DNA of 64,000 bases from Lepus europaeus (lineage: Eukaryota > Chordata > Mammalia > Lagomorpha > Leporidae): assembly GCF_033115175.1 (NCBI RefSeq), contig NC_084850.1:101433439-101497438 (forward strand), read 5' to 3'. The notes beneath the pieces were generated by a model that saw only the letters and a program-made list of their open reading frames with translations, made no database searches and was not told the DNA's origin. The number at the start of each line of letters is the position of its first letter. The stretch's first letter is position 1. A program made the position numbers and the translations under genes. Of the stretch, positions 46,931 to 57,903 are shown one piece after another.

Positions 46931-47092
46931 TGGAGTCTGTAGTGTAAGTGGTGGGGAAGTCTTAGAGTGTGTGATAGGAGGGGGTCTCTTGAATAAGCGA
47001 TGGGGGGTCAGTGACAATGAACCAGTGCTGGGTGGCCTCTGAGGTCCATGATAAAGCTGTGTTGTTGAGTGATGGGGATCCATGGGGGAAAA
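46930..47092 (+). repeat. Degenerate G-rich tandem repeat, right part
   Basis: 'gagtgatggggatccatggggg' and 'aagcgatggggggtcagtgac' continue the unit seen at 46,153-46,330. Confidence 0.55.
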
Positions 47093-47112
47093 CAAATGTC
47101 CTTTCCCATTTC

Positions 47113-47338
47113 TTTTTTTAAAAAATTATTTAATAAATATAAATTTCAAAAGTACAACTTTTGGATTATAGCAGTTTTCTCCCCCATAACCACCCTCCCA
47201 CCCACAAACCATCCCATCATCCCATCTCCTACTCCATCTCCCATCCCATTCTTCATCAAGATTCATTTTTAATTATCTTTATATACAGAAGATCAACTTG
47301 GTATATACTAAGTAAAGATTTCAACAGTTTGCACTCAG
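47113..47338 (-). mobile_element. Rabbit LINE-1 3' end, short
   Basis: Reverse 3' UTR from 'AAATTATTTAATAAATATAA' through the C-rich 'cataaccaccctcccaccca' to 'agtaaagatttcaacagttt'. It is heavily 5'-truncated and of the same subtype as the copy at 27.4-27.9 kb. Confidence 0.88.
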
Positions 47339-47552
47339 CATGACCATTTTAGCAGCTGGCATTTAAAGATTTCTAGTCTAGTAATTTGATGAGCTCTCAA
47401 TTGGATATTCCTTGCCATTCTCAACTCTTCTCTCCGCCCCTCTCAATGTTCTGTCTTTGTAGGCCTTTGCCTTCCGTCCATAAGAGTTAGACCTGACTAT
47501 GTTCGGGTAAGAAGCTCCTGCCTCCTCATGTAAGGATTCTTAGAAGCAAGGA

Positions 47553-47747
47553 AGCAGTATTGTATAGTGGTTAAGAGAACAGATTCTGGAACAAAACTGC
47601 TCTTATTGACTTTGTGCCTTAGTTTCCCTAACTGTAAAATGGGAATGATGCTGCTGATAATAACACCTACCTTGTATGGCTGACGTGGAGATCAGTTGAA
47701 TTAAGCTGTTTAGCACAATTCCTGGCACATGTATAATAAGCCTTATT
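47553..47747 (+). mobile_element. MIR
   Basis: 'cagtattgtatagtggttaagag', 'tgtgccttagtttccctaactgtaaaatggg' and 'acctaccttgtatggctg' are the MIR head, core and following block in order. Confidence 0.88.
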
Positions 47748-48620
47748 TATGAATTTGTTATTGTTATATAATTTATACTATAAAATGGACTTGTATAAAC
47801 ACAAAGTTAGGATTAAGGACGTACAGGAAGACCAGGGCAAGGCTGGAATGAATATATGTAAATCGTAGGATTCTATATAACTGTGTTGAGCGGCAATTGT
47901 TTTTTCTGAGCTTCCAAGAAGCTGTGATGGAAAGGGAAGGGAACACTCACTTGTTTTACCTCACAGAGTGAATACGCCCCTTCCTCAGAAGGAAAGATTT
48001 CTCCATGTTGTTAGGACAGTTTTCTGATGGGTCAACCCAGCCTCACCAGCAATCTTGTGATACGTACAGGGATGAGATTGCTCTGCTGTGATTTAAAACA
48101 TGTCTTTATGTCATCCAAAGGTATCCTTCTGGTGCAGAGCTAAAGGGATATGACTCTTCAAGAGGCCAAGACTGTGCCAGCACAAACCGCTCTCATGTTC
48201 TGGTTCACTACAAGGATATAACTTTGGTGGTCAGGAAGAATTAATGAACCCCATGCCCTTCAATTTCTTTCCTATTACATTATTTTTCCTCATCTTGGAT
48301 TTGAGTACAACAGGCTGATCTTCCCATAGGTCTGTCCTTTTCCATTCCAGGCTTATAATTCATGATCCTTTTCAGTTCTTTCCCTTCTTCCCTTACTAAA
48401 TATGTCTGTATTATTCCTGCAAAAGTGACAAGTGGCATGAAACTCTTGAGGAAGGTACAATCTAAAAAGGAACACAATCTCCTAATCTCATGTAATCACT
48501 CATTCCAGGTGACCAACTGGTGGGGAATTTGGTTAATTACCATCTATACACCTCTCACTTTCTCTTGTTTGTTTATTTTTTGTTTTTTTTTCTACCTCTA
48601 TTTATATGCATAAAAGAAAG
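47748..48620. other. No recognised feature
   Basis: Unique-looking sequence without gene or repeat signature. Confidence 0.4.
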
Positions 48621-48730
48621 CTCTCCAGAAAGTTCCTGGAAAATGCTATTTTGAAAAAATTATGTGTGAATTTCAAATTTTTCTTGTACCAAGATAATCT
48701 AATCTTTTAATTATATTTTCCATGAAGTAC
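48621..48730. mobile_element. Mariner-like MITE, copy B
   Basis: 'agaaagttcctggaaaatg' at the left and 'ttatattttccatgaagtac' at the right are degenerate inverted ends. The interior ('gtgtgaatttcaaatttttcttgtacca') parallels copy A at 1,171-1,215. Confidence 0.45.
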
Positions 48731-48873
48731 CATGTTATAAACATATAGTTGGCATAAATCAATCTTTTGCCACAATTTGCCCATTATGTAAAATTGTTTT
48801 GCCCTGTGTACAGTAATATTGACGATGGGAGTACTTGATTAAGCAGCCATAATCAAAAAAATCTGAAATCTTT

Positions 48874-49712
48874 TTTTAAACTTTTATTTAATGAATATAA
48901 ATTTCCAAAGTACAGCTTATGGATTACAATGGCTTCCCCCCCATAACTTCCCTCCCACCCGCAACCCTCCCCTTTCCCACTCCCTCTCCCCTTCCATTTA
49001 CATCAAGATTCATTTTCTTTCTTTCTTTTTTTTTTTTTGACAGGCAGAGTGGATAGTGAGAGAGAGAGAAACAGAGAGAAAGGTCTTCCTTTTTGCCGTT
49101 GGTTCACCCTCCAATGGCAGCTGCGGCCGGCGCATTGTGCTGATCCGAAGCCAGGAGCCAGGTGCTTCTCCTGGTCTCCCATGCGGGTACAGGGCCCAAG
49201 GACTACACTGCCTTCCCGGGCCATAGCAGAGAGCTGGCCTGGAAGAGGGGCAACCGGGATAGAATCCGGCGCCCCAACCGGGACTAGAACCCGGTGTGCC
49301 GGCGCCGTAAGGCGGAGGATTAGCCTGTTAAGCATGGCGTTGGCCAAGATTTATTTTCAATTCTCTTTATATACAGAAGATCAATTTAGTATATATTAAG
49401 TAAAGATTTCAACAGTTTGCACCCACACAGAAACACAAAGTGAAACATACTGTTTGAGTACTAGTTATAGCATTATCACAATGTATAGCATATTATGGAC
49501 AGAGATCCCACATGAGGAGCTGGTGCACAGTGACTCCTATTGTTGACCCAACAAATTGACACTCTAGTTTATGGTGCCAGTAACCACCCTAGGCTCCGTC
49601 CTGAGTTGCCAAACTATGGAAGCCTTCCGAGTTCACCGACTCTGATCATATTTAGACAAGGTCATAGTCAAAGTGGAAGTTCTCTCCCCCCTTCAGAGAA
49701 AGGCACCTCCCT
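48874..49712 (-). mobile_element. Rabbit LINE-1 3' UTR, split by a CSINE
   Basis: Reverse 3' UTR beginning TTTATTTAATGAATATAAATT, then the C-rich block, 'tatacagaagatcaatttagt' and 'agacaaggtcatagtcaaagtgg'. It stops abruptly at about 49,712 in 'gagaaaggcacctccctc', where the copy at 4.6-5.5 kb continues. A retroviral retrocopy begins there. It may be the 3' end of the LINE-1 whose 5' end lies at 54.56 kb. Confidence 0.88.
49024..49344 (-). mobile_element. CSINE, younger type, in LINE-1
   Basis: TTTGACAGGCAGAGTGGATA tail side and ATGGCGTTGGCC head. AAGATTCATTTTC and AAGATTTATTTTC flank it. Confidence 0.93.
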
Positions 49713-51932
49713 CTTTTTTTTTTTAAGGGAAAGGGTTTATTGGGGAACACCCAACAGACAGGAAAGCTGATTCCAGCCAAGACTGGGAGAAAAGTCACTC
49801 ATCTTTTGTTGGTAAGGGGTTTGTCTGTAGAGAAATTTTGAACAATTATACAGCATTAAGTGGGGAAGAGGACCATCAGTACACACAGGTTGGGAGTAGA
49901 GCCATTGGTGGTAGAGTAGAGTTTATGATTACAAAGAAATGAGGCCCAAGTGTGCTAGACAGGGTCTAGAACAAAGGACAGAGTCATTATTAGAGGAGCT
50001 AAGAAAGGTGCTGTCTAAGCTACAATTAAGTTTTCTGATTGAGAGGCAAATAGAACCTGACAGAAGGGGCTTGATAATAATCTGGTGGGCTTTAGGCCTT
50101 GTAAGTTAAGAGGCCCAGACCTATCTATCTCTTCACATGGGGTACATCCTAAGGGAGGTGTGAACCTCCTAGGGGAAGGCACTCTGTTGACTTTCATTAC
50201 TTAGCTGGCCTGGGGGGAGAGCTGGCCAGGTAAAGGCAGGTGGCATCTGTAACAAGAAATTTACAGTTCTGCCTGCATTGTTGCTGACCCTACTTGGCTG
50301 TCCCCTCATCTGCAGTGGTCACTTTGGAAGCTGGGCTGAGTAAAGGGCTTTTCAGCTTAGAGCCAATAAGATCTGTGGCTCTGACCTGGGCATCCTTCGA
50401 CTCCAGGGCAGGTCCATTTCCAGTGATCCAACTCTTGGCAGAGCTGCCAGGGCTCTTCACAAGCTGACTTCTGCTGAAGCCCAGGCTTACCACCTTGAAA
50501 GCCACTGCAGTGGACTGGCCTGTTGGGTCTCCTTGAGGGCAGATCACTGTACAGATCAGCCATTAATAGGCCTGCCACCCATTGCTTCTGATGCCTAGCT
50601 TTCTTTTCCTCCTGGTTTGTGTTAAAGCAGACCAGAGGATGCAAGTCAAGGGAGTGCCCATGTCCCATCTCTAATCTTCGGTGGCCTGAACTACAAGTCT
50701 ATAGTCACAGGCATGTTCTGTAGTAGTTTTTCTAAGGTAGACAATGCCCATGAGGAAAATTATATTCTCACTTAAAAACTTTCTTTCCCTTTGGTCTGAA
50801 AGGGAGGTTTTTTCTACTTACTGTTTACTTCGCTGATGGCGAAGTGAATCTAGCTATGAGATTATAATTTAAGCTCTTATTTTGGCTATGCTATTACAGA
50901 AAAATGTTAGCCATCTTTTTTATAAGGTTTAAAGATTAAATTGTGCTCCTACAGATTCCTTTATAATAGAATTAGTTTCCTACCTTGAAGAGAATAGAAA
51001 AATGAAAGAACAAGTTGGGCTTAGAATAGAGAAATGAGGGAGCAAGTCCTAGATTGCTTGCTGACAATAGCAATATCACATGAAAACTTGGCAAACAGTT
51101 TCAACCATTAGATAACAACTTAAGAAAACATTTACCAGAAGGTCTAATGCCTTCTATGAATTTTAAGAATCATGTATTTGGAAACACCTCTTAAATATCT
51201 AACATGGTGTAGTTTGTTTAACCAGTAAACTTAAGCACAAACATATAAAATGTTTTTAGTTTCTTTCTACCAACAAGTTTAAAACATATGACACAGAGAT
51301 TCAGGTCACACGAATTAAAATGTATCTTTGATTAATTTTAGCAGCTTAAATTTATGGACAATCTTATCTATAAGCCAATTAAAATAAAACTCTTAATAAA
51401 ATTTTCCCATATGGACATACAATATGTACATACATATAACCTAACATAATAGACCAATATAGCAATTTTAATAATAGCTTTTAAAGTCTTTAAACTCTTT
51501 TTGTAGATTGCCAATTGATTTGAATTGCTTTTTGTTTTTAGTAACCTCAGTTAACCATACTTTCTCTCAGTTGGTACTGTTAATACATTATTGGCTTCAT
51601 CTGTTTACAGAGCCATCCCAAAGTACTGAATACAATGTAAGTGGCTGGAAAAAGTCCATAGGAACCTATAGGAGGACAGCTACACACAGAACTAACAACA
51701 CTTTAGTTTTATGAGCAGCAAATCATATTTGTGGATGACAAAAGACTTTAAGTTGCCATGTTTAAAATTATAAACTCATCAACCAACAAGAGGCACTTGC
51801 TTACTTCACAGTATTTTTGAAAGCACGTGTAGGATTTTACAAGTATTTAACCCTTTAGGCCTCTGGGGCTTTCTCATTAAGATTGTCTAGTAACACAATT
51901 AGGATAACATTTTAAATAAGGTAACACAAATT
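49713..51932 (-). mobile_element. Poly(A)-tailed class I retroviral copy (fossil retrocopy)
   Basis: On the minus strand this ends with an AATAAA at about 49,738-49,733 and then a run of A (plus-strand T at 49,714-49,726), as in a polyadenylated RNA. A gag nucleocapsid-like zinc-knuckle region is visible at about 50,480-50,400, followed by a little more coding trace. Upstream (to 51,932) is AT-rich, apparently non-coding retroviral sequence. Most retroviral genes are absent, and it is a broken fossil. The poly(A) end suggests copying of a processed transcript by LINE-1 machinery rather than proviral integration. Confidence 0.55.
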
Positions 51933-52966
51933 TTAGCCTGAGCTTTTTTCATTTCTGTTGGCATGGTATATCTTTTTCCAGCCTTTCACTTTCAGTGTGT
52001 ATGCATCTTTGTTGGAAAGATGTGTTTCTTGTAAACAGCAAATAGATCGGTTTTGTTCCTTAACCCAACCAGCCAATCTGTGTCTTTTAACTGGACAGTT
52101 TAGGCCATTAACATTCAATGTGACTATTGATAAGTAGTAACTTTGCCCTGCCATTTGCCAAAGATATTTTCTAATATATTCTTTGAGCTTCCTGTGATCT
52201 TTTGCTTTGAGGTTTCCTCCCTTTACCTTCTTTCATATTGATGACCGTGTTTTTGTGTTTCTGTGTTTCTGTGTGTAACACATCTTTAAGCATCTTTTGC
52301 AGGGCTGGACGAGTGGTGACAAATTCTTTCAATTTCTGTTTGCTATGAAAGGTCTTTATTTCACCTTTATTCACAAATGAGAGCTTTGCAGGATATAATA
52401 TCTGGGCTGGCAGTTTTTCTCTCTTAGTACCTGGGCTATGTCTTGCCATTCCCTTCTAGCTTGTAGGGTTTCTGATGAGAAGTCTGCTGTGAGTCTAATT
52501 GGAGATCCTCTGAGAGTAATCTGACGTTTCTCTCTTGCACATTTTAGGATCTTTTCTTTATGTTTCACTGTGGTGAGTTTGATTACAACATGTCGTGGTG
52601 AGGATCTCTTTTGGTCATGTTTACTAGGGGTTCTATGAGCTTCCTGTACTAGGATGTCTCTGTCCTTCTCCAAACCTGGGAAGTTCTCTGCAAGTATCTC
52701 ACTAAAAAGGCCTTCTAATCCTTTCTCTCTCTCCATGTCTTCAGGAACTCCTATAACCCGAATGTTGGGTTTTTTAATAGTATCCTGTAGATTCCCAACA
52801 ATATTTTTTAGATTTCTAATTTCCTCTTCTTTTCTTTGGTTTGCCTGTATACTTTCCTGTGCTTTGTCTTCTAAGTCTGATATTCTCTCTTCTGTTTCAC
52901 TGACTCTGTTTTTAAGGCTGTCTAATGTGTTTGTCATTTGATCTATTGAGTTCTTCATTTCATTTT

Positions 52967-53430
52967 TTTTTTTTTTGGTAAAGACTGCTTTATTGGTGGC
53001 AGTTAGTACAAGTCAATAAATATTGATCCCCAGAGAAGAGCTCAGCTATTTATCAAGCTACTGATTCATAGAGAGCTGAATGGAACTGAACCAAGTAATT
53101 ATTGGTATGACTCAGGTCAATCCTGCTTCTTGGCAAATGAAGCCATGGCCAGCTAATATATGGCATACGCTGTTCCACCAACTGTAAGAATCATGGTGGC
53201 TCTATACAGGAGAGCATCAGCTACCCCACCTTTTAGATGCACTGGAATTCCATTATCCTCCTGAAATAGCTTTTGTTCCTCTGGAACTTTATTTTCAAAA
53301 TGCCTGCGTGAAGCAGTGCTTATGGTTCTCTGGGCAATCTGACGAAGAGCCAGCAGATTTCGCAGCATCTTGGCTCCGTTACTGTCCACCAACCGCGACA
53401 ACCGAAAGCCAGGAACGGAAAAAAGAAACC
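52967..53430 (-). pseudogene. COX7A2: COX7A2 processed pseudogene
   Basis: COX7A2 is subunit 7A2 of mitochondrial cytochrome c oxidase, a small inner-membrane protein. The frame starts at 53,368 (MLRNLLALRQIAQRTISTAS) and follows the family through the presequence, LFQEDNGIPVHLKGGVADA and the membrane segment LLYRATMILTVGGTAYAIY. A TAG at 53,155-53,153 replaces the Glu codon 72 expected from the human protein. The last eleven codons (LAMASFAKKQD) and the normal stop at 53,117 remain. It is intronless, has AATAAA at 52,994-52,989 and a poly(A) (plus-strand T at 52,967-52,976), and is flanked by the 19-bp duplication GAGTTCTTCATTTCATTTT at 52,948 and 53,431. It is a LINE-1-mediated retrocopy inserted in a LINE-1 ORF1. 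Confidence 0.95.
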
Positions 53431-53951
53431 GAGTTCTTCATTTCATTTTGATTTCTCTTCACTATCACACTTTCCTGTTCTGCTAGTTTCTGCATTTCAT
53501 GTTGATTCCTCCCTAAGCTTTCATTTTCTTGAAGGAGATTTTGTATCCTGTCCAGTAAGGAATTCCGTAGCTCAAGCATTTGTTTTTGAACACTTCTAAT
53601 TGTTCTTATCATAAATGTTTTGAAATCCGTATCTTGCATTTCTTCCATCTCATCATCTTCATAATCTTGGCTTGGGGTGTCTTGTTCATTTTGGGGGTGC
53701 CATAATGTCATCCTTGTTCTTGTTTTCTCAGTTTTTGTGTTTGTTGCTTGGCATTGTAGAGATATTCTTTGGATTCTCCTTCCCTCGCTGTGGTGTTTTC
53801 TCTTGTTATACTATGACTGTATTAAGTGGACTGTCTGCTTTTGATGGAGCCTTAGAGGCTTGAAATGGGTGTGGCCTGAGAGTTCTGTTTGGTTCCTCAG
53901 GGTTAAGGGTGTGCCAAAGGTGACACTCCCAGGTTAGGCGTGGTAAATCTC

Positions 53952-54216
53952 TCTCTCTCTCTTCCTTCCTTCCTTCCTTTCTTCCTTCCTTTCCTTCCCT
54001 TCCTTTCCTTCCCTTCATTTCCTTCTCCTTCCTTCCTTCCTTCCTTCCTTCCTTCCTTCCTTCCTTCCTTCTTCCTTCCTTCCTTCCTTCTTTCTCTCTT
54101 TCTCCCTTCCTTCCTTCCTTCCTTCCTTCCTTCCTTTTTCTCTTTCTTTCTCTCCCTCCCTCCCTCTTTCCCTCCCTCCCCTTCTTCCTTCCTTCCTTCC
54201 TTCCTTCCTTTCTTTC

Positions 54217-54278
<62 letters not shown>

Positions 54279-54299
54279 TTTCTTTCTCTTTCTTTCTTC
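53952..54299. repeat. (TTCC)n/(TTTC)n pyrimidine tract in the LINE-1 5' UTR
   Basis: About 340 bp of almost pure pyrimidine on the plus strand: TTCC units in the left and middle, TTTC units at 54,210-54,295. On the LINE-1 sense strand it is a GGAA/GAAA polypurine tract between conserved 5' UTR segments. Confidence 0.95.
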
Positions 54300-54556
54300 G
54301 ATTCAGAAGGGAAGTAATTCCGCACAGCTCACATTCCAGCACTGGTGTGTTGATTCTGCCACTGGTGTCCCGAATCGTGGGCTCCCACGCTCTCCACGCA
54401 GGTCCACTGTGAATCACTAGTTCCGGAAGAGTTTCCCCTGCTGTTTCTTCCCCTACTCTTCCTTGAACCTGCAGTATCTCCACTTTTATTAAACTGTCTC
54501 TTCCCGGACTATCAGTGTGCTTCCTTCCTATTTTGCCATCTTGCCCACCTCCTCCT

Positions 54557-54935
54557 GAAATCTTAAATACTCCAAAATCCAAAAGTTTTTGATGTGACAT
54601 CACGCATGGACAATTCTACCTCTGACCTTAGGTAACAGGTCTCAGCAAAAATGCAGGTGCCCTAAATATATTATATAAGCTTACCTTCAGACTTCAAGTA
54701 AATATGAAACATAAATGAGTTTTGTGTTTAGACTTGATTTCCACTTCCAAGATATCTCATTTTGCATATGAAAATATTCCAAAGTCCAAAAAAGTCTGAA
54801 ATATAAAACATTTCTGGTCCCAAGCAGTTTGAATAAGGGATACTTAACTTGGAGTAGTAATAATACTGATAATACAAATGATGATCCTAATGATATGTAA
54901 CAGTGGCAGATCAGAAGCCAACATATAGAGATCTT
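54557..54935. other. No recognised feature
   Basis: AT-rich sequence flanking the LINE-1 5' end. No gene. Confidence 0.4.
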
Positions 54936-55100
54936 ATGCTGAGCTTAGCATGTTATTAAGCACTTCACATGTATGATCACTGTTAATTCTCACAATAACC
55001 CTAGCAAGTCAGCACAGTTATTATCCACACCTTACAGATGAACAGCCTGAGTTCCAGAGTGAATATGCAAGTGATATGTGCTACAGATCTGATAATTCGT
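54936..55100 (-). mobile_element. MIR
   Basis: 'ttaagcacttcacatgtatgatc', 'ctcacaataaccctagcaagtcagcacagttattatcc' and 'ttacagatgaacagcctgag' are the reverse complement of the MIR core. Confidence 0.85.
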
Positions 55101-55339
55101 GTAATTGAGATAGTCTCTATTCAATGAACACCTGTTGATAGATATTTTAGTGCCAGGATATGGAGATATTTTTAACAGTTGCCTATTTTTCTCTTATATG
55201 CATGTTCTGTGATTTATTAATCAACCTATATTGAAGGACTGATGCATAGTTTCTATTATAGTGTGGCAGTGATCAGTGATCACTCCTGACATGGTGAGCA
55301 TTTCTAGAATGTCTAGTTCAAAAAGTGGGAACATTTTCT

Positions 55340-55447
55340 CTTTAAAAACCCCTAAACACTTTCATTCAGCAGAGCGGTAGTTCTTGAGAACCTGAGGTTG
55401 ATTGCCTTCTCATCTGTGGGCAAATTAAATATGTTCTTTCCTTCACC
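55340..55447 (+). mobile_element. LTR-like fragment related to 46.8 kb (fossil)
   Basis: 'tttaaaaacccctaaacactttcattcagcagagcggtagttcttgag' parallels 46,833-46,880, and the TATGTTCTTTCCTTC end parallels 46,912-46,926. Confidence 0.6.
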
Positions 55448-55929
55448 TCCTACCTAAAAAAAGTGGGCACATTTTGAACTTACATAGATATTGCTGAATT
55501 GCCTTTTGAAAAGTTAGTACAAGATGACACTCCCACAATAAGGAAGAAAAATACCCTTTCAAATCCTCTTGTCATAGTTTTAATCCTTGCCTTTTTGATA
55601 GGTTATAACATCCAATTTCATTTGTTTGTGTTATTTACCAATGAGGTTGAACATCTTTTCATATTTTCCCTTTTTTAAATATTTATTTTGTGAATTGTTG
55701 TTTTGATGGTCATTTGAGGATGTGGTTTTGGTATTCACCCAGAAGGAGTGGAATTAACTGGACCCTACTGAGAATATTTTGTACAAATATGTGATGATAG
55801 AGAACTATAGCCATCTTCTCTGTGTGGGTGAGGATGGCTACCAAGTAATCCACTGTGTACCTAGTGAAATAACCTTCCATCCCTGAAGTGCTTCAATACT
55901 TTGACTTTGGGTTCCAGGATTAAAGTTTT
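55448..55929. other. Probable old LINE remnant
   Basis: 'caatgaggttgaacatcttttcatat' and surrounding AT-rich sequence resemble an old LINE-1 ORF2/3' end, too decayed to place. No gene. Confidence 0.35.
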
Positions 55930-55980
55930 TTCTTCTTCTTCTAAATATTCATCTACCCATTTGAAAGGGAGGGAGGGAGG

Positions 55981-56022
<42 letters not shown>

Positions 56023-56262
56023 TATCTTCCATCTGTTTACTCCCCAAATGCCTGCAATGGCTAGAACTGTGCCAATCTGAAATCAGGACCAGGAGCTTCC
56101 TGCAGGTCTCACTTGGGAGTGCAGGGGCTCAAAGACCTGGTCCATCTTCTGCTGCCTTCCCAGGTGCACCAGCAGGGAGCTGGATTGGAAGTGGAGCAGG
56201 CACCTACACGGGATGCCAGTGGTACAGGCAGTGACTTGACCCACCACGCCACAGTGCTGACC
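55930..56262 (-). mobile_element. CSINE, older type
   Basis: Reverse copy with (GGGA)n(GA)n at 55,966-56,018 and a CACAGTGCTGACCCC head. CCAGGATTAAAG on both sides is a 12-bp target-site duplication. Confidence 0.92.
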
Positions 56263-56313
56263 CCAGGATTAAAGATTTTTGATGCCTCTTAGACTGATAA
56301 AAATGTATTTTCA

Positions 56314-56627
56314 GGGCTAGCGGTGTGGTGCAGTAGGTTAATCCACCTGTGGTACCAGCATCACATATGGGAGCCGGTTCTAGTCCTGGCCGTTCCACTT
56401 CCAATCCAGCTCTTTGCTATGGCCTGGGAAAGCAGTAGAAGATGGCCCAAGCACTTGGCCCCTGCACCTTCGTGGGAGACCCAGAAGAAACTCCTGGCTC
56501 CTGGTTTTGAATGGACTCAGCTCTGGCCATTGTGGCCATTTGGGGAGTGAATCAGTGGTTGGAAGACCTTTCTATTTCTCACTCTTACTGTCTATAACTC
56601 TACCTCTCAAACAAATAAATAAAGCCT
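56314..56627 (+). mobile_element. CSINE
   Basis: A plus-strand copy from GGGCTAGCGGTGTGG to AAATAAATAAAGCC. AAAATGTATTTTCAG on both sides is a 15-bp exact target-site duplication. Confidence 0.94.
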
Positions 56628-56689
56628 TAAAAATGTATTTTCAGCTCCCATCTGAAATTTCCTTCATTAAAATGTACCTTCCAAATTTT

Positions 56690-57052
56690 TTTAAAGATTA
56701 ATTTATTTATTTGAAAGGCAGAGTTACAGAGAGGCAGAGGCAGAGAGACAGCTAGAGCAAGAGAGAGAGAGAGAGCGAGAGAGAGCGAGAGCGAGAGCAA
56801 TAGAGAGAGATATCTTCCATTCACTCCCCCCAAATGCCTCCAATAGCCAGGCCTGGGCTAGGCAAAAGATCCAGGAACTGGGAATTCAATCCAGGGACCT
56901 AAATACTTGAACCATCACCTGTTGCCTTCCATGAAGTGCTTTAGCAGAAAGCTGCGATTAGGAGTGGAACCAGGATTGGATTCCAGGCATTCTGATATGG
57001 CATGCAGGCATCTCAAGGGTCACCTTAGCCACTGCTCCAAATGGCTACCCTG
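56690..57052 (-). mobile_element. CSINE, old type
   Basis: Reverse copy with a GA-rich tract (56,757-56,810) and an older-type body. The head is worn ('caaatggctaccctg'). Confidence 0.82.
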
Positions 57053-57139
57053 AGAGTGATACTTTTTAGGGTAATGTAATTCGTACACACACCTGTACTC
57101 CTACCTTGCACTTCTGTCTCCGAACCTGTAACTGTTTTG

Positions 57140-57312
57140 TGAACCAAGCACTTTATGTGTTTTACAAACATTAATTTATTTAATATTCCCAATAACCCTG
57201 TGAAGTAGTTCCCATCATTATCATCCTCATTTTACAGTTGTGGAAACTGAGGCACAGCAGAAATTAAATGCCTCTGTCAAGACAACACAATTAGTAAGTG
57301 GTAGAGATGGTA
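57140..57312 (-). mobile_element. MIR
   Basis: 'caataaccctgtgaagtag', 'tcatcctcattttacagttgtggaaactgaggcac' and 'attagtaagtggtagag' are reverse MIR core and tail. Confidence 0.9.
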
Positions 57313-57339
57313 TTCTAACAAGAAGAACCCATGTTCTTT

Positions 57340-57665
57340 TATTTTAAAGATTTATTTTATTTATTTCAAAGACAGAGTCACAGAGAGAGGTAGAGACAGA
57401 GAGAGAGGTCTTCCATCTGCTGGTTCACTCCCAAGATGGCCACAACAGCCGGAGCTGAGCTGATCCGAAGCCAGGAGCCAGGAGCTTCTTCCAGGCTCCC
57501 ATGTGGGTGCAGGGGCCCAAAGACTTGGGCCATCCTCCACTGCTATCCCAGGCTATAGCAGAGAGCTGGGTTGGAAGAGGAGCAGCCGGGACTAGAACTG
57601 GTGCCCATATGGGATGCCGGTGCTTCAGGCCAGGGCTTTAACCCACTGTGCCACAGTGCTGGCCC
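57340..57665 (-). mobile_element. CSINE
   Basis: Full-length reverse copy with a CACAGTGCTGGCCC head. GAACCCATGTTCTT at 57,326 and 57,666 is an exact 14-bp target-site duplication. Confidence 0.95.
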
Positions 57666-57839
57666 TGAACCCATGTTCTTAATCACTGCCAACTCGTCTC
57701 TTCCTCCCCATCAAGTGGTCCAGAATCTTTTAATTAAAGCTTTGAATATATGGAAGAAGTTATTGGGGTATGTCTAGGCTTTGGAAAAATGAAGAGTTAT
57801 GGATCAGACTGTTTCTTATTTTGTTTATAGATGTCATTC

Positions 57840-57845
57840 TTTATT
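57840..57845 (-). terminator. SPACA5: SPACA5 polyadenylation signal
   Basis: AATAAA on the minus strand 58 bases past the SPACA5 stop codon. It is the first canonical signal downstream and gives a short 3' UTR. Confidence 0.75.
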
Positions 57846-57903
57846 AAATCCACAAAAGAATAAAGAGAAAGGAAAAGAGAATCTCTATTCCTGGTAGTTT
57901 GAG

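Larger units (their letters stand above)
51933..54556 (-). mobile_element. LINE-1, 5' UTR, ORF1 and start of ORF2
   Basis: The element begins near 54,556 with GGAGGTGGGCAAGATGGC, like other LINE-1 5' ends. ORF1 (nucleic-acid chaperone) starts at 53,711 (MTLWHPQNEQDTPSQDYEDD), has a coiled-coil and the RRM/C-terminal domain (VIGVPEDMEREKG; LFSEILAENFPGLEKD), and ends about 52,171. A COX7A2 retrocopy splits ORF1 between NEMK and NSID, and there is one frameshift near 52,405. ORF2 begins about 52,154 with the endonuclease signature ITLNVNGLN-like VTLNVNGLNCPVKRHR and CCLQETH, and stops at 51,933. Loss of the 3' part is unusual, since LINE-1 copies normally lose the 5' end. Confidence 0.9.

Noticed and set aside
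53806-54603. 265-codon minus-strand frame rich in Lys/Glu/Arg
   Set aside because: The repetitive part is a translated GGAA/GAAA microsatellite and both flanks are LINE-1 5' UTR.
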